The translations under genes were made by a program, and so were the position numbers. Source: Chitinophaga sp. Cy-1792 (GTDB taxonomy: Bacteria > Bacteroidota > Bacteroidia > Chitinophagales > Chitinophagaceae). From it: a stretch of 64,000 bases of DNA. Positions within the stretch are counted from its first letter, which is position 1. Every line of letters starts with the position of its first letter. This document shows, in pieces, positions 61,521 to 64,000 of this stretch. Under the pieces are notes generated by a model. It was not told where the DNA came from and searched no databases. It saw only the letters and a program-made list of their open reading frames with translations. The stretch lies in the NCBI RefSeq assembly GCF_011752935.1, contig NZ_VWWO01000002.1, forward strand, positions 682,001-746,000, read 5' to 3'.

Positions 61521-64000
61521 ATGATTTCGAAAACATTTATAGAGCGCAAGAATACTACGATCGTTATTGCAATACTCCTGGTGATTGTAGGTTTGATCTG
61601 TATGTTCAATCTGCCCATTGCGCAGTTGCCCGATATCGCTCCGCCAGTTACGGATGTACACGCCACCTATGTAGGTGCCAACTCCACAACTGTGGAAGAA
61701 ACCGTAACCACCCCTATCGAAAACCAGGTAAACGGTACGCCTGGCGCCATGTATATACAAAGTGTGAGTGCCAATGACGGCTCCATGAGTATCACCGTTA
61801 CCTTTAACCTGGGTACCGATCCCGATATTGCCACCCTGGACGTACAGAACCGTGTGAGCCTTGCCCTCCCCAGTACACCGGATGAGGTACGCCGTGTAGG
61901 GGTAACCGTTAAAAAGCGTTCCAATGATATGTTGATGGTAATCGCGGTGAACTCCCCCAATGGCACACATAGCCGCGAATTCCTCGACAACTATATGAAC
62001 ATTTACCTGAAACCTGAACTGGCGCGTATCGCCGGTATCGGTGATGTGAATGTTTTCTCCCAGGATTATAGTATGCGTATCTGGCTGAACCCGGATAAAA
62101 TGGCCGCCGTTGGACTCACTCCCGGCGACGTTGCCGCTGCTATCACTGAACAGAACCAACAGGTGGCCGCTGGCGCCATCGGCTCTCCGCCGGCAAATAA
62201 AAACCAGGCTTTTGAATATACAGTAAGTGTGAAAGGACGCCTGGCTACCTCCGAAGAGTTCGGTAATATCGTTCTTCGCCGTAGCGACAACGGGTCCCTC
62301 ATACGACTGCGCGATGTGGCCCGTGTAAACCTCGGCTCCTTTACCTACGCTATCGAAGCTAAGGCCGATGGTAAAGTAGGTAGCGGTTGTGCGCTGTACC
62401 TCTCTCCAGGTGCGAATGCGCTGGATGTAAACGATCGCGTACTGGCCAAAATGAAGGAATTGTCTAAATCATTTCCGGAAGACATGAACTGGCTGGTGCC
62501 TTTCGAAACAACCTCTTTCGTTAAAATCTCTATCAACGAGGTAATTCATACTTTTCTGGAAGCGCTTGCCCTTGTGGTACTGGTGGTGTTTATATTCCTC
62601 CAGAACTGGCGCGCCACGCTAATCCCGGTACTGGTTATCCCGATCTCTCTGATAGGTACCTTTATATTCTTCCAGCTGCTGGGATTCTCTATCAATACGC
62701 TTACTCTCTTCGGTTTCGTGCTGGCCATCGGTATTGTGGTGGATGATGCCATTGTGGTGGTGGAAGCGGTGCAGCACCATATAGATTCGGACCTGATGTC
62801 GCCACGGGAAGCTACTTATAAAGCTATGTCGGAGGTACAGGCCCCGGTAATTGCCATTGCCCTGATTCTGGCGGCAGTGTTCGTTCCGGTGGCATTCATA
62901 CCGGGCGTAAGCGGAAGGTTATACCAACAGTTTGCCCTTACGATTGCCTTCTCCGTATTGCTGTCGGCTTTCCTGGCACTAACGCTGACGCCTGCACTAA
63001 CATCCATTTTGCTCCGCCCGGCTCATCTCACTAAACAATCTCATGGACTCAATAAAATCTTCTATAAATTCAACGAGTGGTTTGGCAGGGTGACGGAGAG
63101 ATATTCCAATGGCGTAAAACATGCCATCCACCAGACCTGGCTAGTGTTGCTGATACTGGGAGTACTCTTCGCTACTGCGTTTTATCTCTTTAAAAAGACA
63201 CCAACGACCTTCGTGCCACAGGAAGATATGGGAGCGATGTTTATCGCGCTGGAACTGCCGGACGCATCTTCTACAGAGCGTACGAAGGTAGTGGTTGATG
63301 AGATCAACCATATTTTGTTGGCAGATAGTGCGGTCAATCACTTCTTCGGTATTGCGGGTATCAACTTCGTGGCAAACGCGACCAAACCCAATGCGGGTAC
63401 GTTTTTCGTGAGCCTCAAGCCCTGGGATGAACGTTATAAACACGGGGATGATATCGGAACTGTGTTAGGCAGAATACAAGGGAAGATGGCCCGGATTGTG
63501 GGGGCTACTATTATCTGTATTCCCGCGCCAACGCTGCGTGGACTTGGTAATACGGGTGGTTTCTCTTTCATCATGGAACAAAAGTCGAACCCTGACCTGG
63601 CTCAGTTCAATCAGGTACTGGGGCAGTTCCTGATGACAGCCAACCAGCGGCCCGAAATTGCCCGTGCCTACGCCTTCTTCAGTGCCAATACGCCGCAGTT
63701 CAACGTTGATGTGGACCGCGATAAGTGTAAGCAGCTGGGTGTGCCGATCAGTGATGTTTTTGGCGCCCTGCAGACCTTCCTCGGTGGTTTGTACGTGAAT
63801 GATTTTACACGCTTCAGTCGTAGCTTCCGCGTATTGTTACAGGCAGATTCCCTGTATCGTACCAGCATTGATAATTTGTCAACCTATTATGTAAGAAATA
63901 ATGTGGGTCAAATGATCCCATTGAGCTCACTTATTACGGCTAAAAAGGGTGGTGGTGCGCCGGTAATTAATCACTTCAACCTGTACCGTGCCATTGAAAT
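61521..64000 (+). CDS. RND-family efflux pump, HAE1/AcrB type (3' partial)
   Basis: The frame is open from the ATG at 61521 to the window end (826 codons; a full pump is about 1050). TM1 is in VIAILLVIVGLICMFNLPIA. Porter-domain segments include GDVNVFSQDYSMRIWLNPDK, and the proton-relay pair D408-D409 lies in IGIVVDDAIVVVE, matching AcrB D407/D408. FVPVAFIPGVSGRLYQQFA and TTFVPQEDMGAMF are also family hallmarks. Together with the two preceding genes it forms a tripartite multidrug efflux system. The gap to the adaptor gene is 22 nt. Confidence 0.95.
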   Translation, partial: MISKTFIERKNTTIVIAILLVIVGLICMFNLPIAQLPDIAPPVTDVHATYVGANSTTVEETVTTPIENQVNGTPGAMYIQSVSANDGSMSITVTFNLGTDPDIATLDVQNRVSLALPSTPDEVRRVGVTVKKRSNDMLMVIAVNSPNGTHSREFLDNYMNIYLKPELARIAGIGDVNVFSQDYSMRIWLNPDKMAAVGLTPGDVAAAITEQNQQVAAGAIGSPPANKNQAFEYTVSVKGRLATSEEFGNIVLRRSDNGSLIRLRDVARVNLGSFTYAIEAKADGKVGSGCALYLSPGANALDVNDRVLAKMKELSKSFPEDMNWLVPFETTSFVKISINEVIHTFLEALALVVLVVFIFLQNWRATLIPVLVIPISLIGTFIFFQLLGFSINTLTLFGFVLAIGIVVDDAIVVVEAVQHHIDSDLMSPREATYKAMSEVQAPVIAIALILAAVFVPVAFIPGVSGRLYQQFALTIAFSVLLSAFLALTLTPALTSILLRPAHLTKQSHGLNKIFYKFNEWFGRVTERYSNGVKHAIHQTWLVLLILGVLFATAFYLFKKTPTTFVPQEDMGAMFIALELPDASSTERTKVVVDEINHILLADSAVNHFFGIAGINFVANATKPNAGTFFVSLKPWDERYKHGDDIGTVLGRIQGKMARIVGATIICIPAPTLRGLGNTGGFSFIMEQKSNPDLAQFNQVLGQFLMTANQRPEIARAYAFFSANTPQFNVDVDRDKCKQLGVPISDVFGALQTFLGGLYVNDFTRFSRSFRVLLQADSLYRTSIDNLSTYYVRNNVGQMIPLSSLITAKKGGGAPVINHFNLYRAIE

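Noticed and set aside
61374..62159. Minus-strand frame of 261 codons across the adaptor/RND junction
   Set aside because: It is antisense to two conserved efflux genes and its product resembles no known family.
1..64000. tRNA, rRNA, prophage, toxin-antitoxin, restriction or other defence genes
   Set aside because: None could be recognised on either strand; the EPS, nan and efflux loci explain nearly all coding space.

Overview
The window looks like chromosomal DNA of a Bacteroidota member close to Chitinophaga (Chitinophagaceae). The evidence is a SusC/SusD pair, Bacteroidota-type promoters (TTTG, about 19 nt, TAnnTTTG), a SprB-repeat protein with a gliding-motility/T9SS type B C-terminal domain, a collagen-like lipoprotein, tandem DUF1080 domains and moderate GC. 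No rRNA, tRNA, CRISPR array, prophage or complete insertion sequence was seen. The assignment rests on reading alone; no database was searched.

Layout. 1-5.7 kb: the end of a DUF1080 protein, an MtfA-like and an M28 peptidase, rpiA, an MHS-type transporter and a cold-shock protein. 5.8-9.6 kb: a vitamin B6 block, with a PdxR/MocR-like regulator divergent from a pyridoxal kinase - GNAT - YggS operon. A PdxR-box-like inverted repeat lies between them. 9.6-10.6 kb: a collagen-like lipoprotein and a gene remnant. 10.6-25.9 kb: a sialic acid utilisation locus. A FadR-type regulator is divergent from SusC, SusD, NanA lyase, a NanM-like epimerase fused to a sodium symporter, an AGE epimerase, a sialidase, a GH20 hexosaminidase and a sialate O-acetylesterase. 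Together these release, deacetylate, import and degrade host sialoglycans to GlcNAc and pyruvate. 25.9-33.2 kb: GAPDH, a nitrilase-family amidohydrolase, a PIF1-like helicase and the lutABC lactate oxidation operon.

33.8-54.3 kb: a Wzy-dependent exopolysaccharide locus of about 20 kb. It holds a FlaA1/CapD-like dehydratase, Wza, Wzc, TviB- and TviC-like UDP-GalNAcA enzymes, Wzx, an ATP-grasp ligase, Wzy, three GT4 transferases, a beta-helix protein, a WbpV-like reductase, a WecA/WbpL-like initiating transferase, a PglD-like acetyltransferase and a SprB/CHU_C surface protein. The cognate CpsB-like tyrosine phosphatase is convergent at its end. 54.3-58.8 kb: free-methionine-sulfoxide reductase, idi, a class I terpene synthase and two membrane proteins. 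58.9-64 kb: a TolC / adaptor / RND efflux operon that runs off the window.

The least explained signals are intergenic. One is a family of paired GAA-loop hairpins at three places. Another is a 30-bp perfect inverted repeat flanked by such hairpins (a REPIN- or MITE-like unit, 56802-57002). Others are palindromic operators in front of the sialic acid and RND operons. The most interesting protein-level oddities are the NanM-symporter fusion and the ATP-grasp enzyme inside the uronic-acid-containing exopolysaccharide locus. I did not find a clearly unprecedented system.
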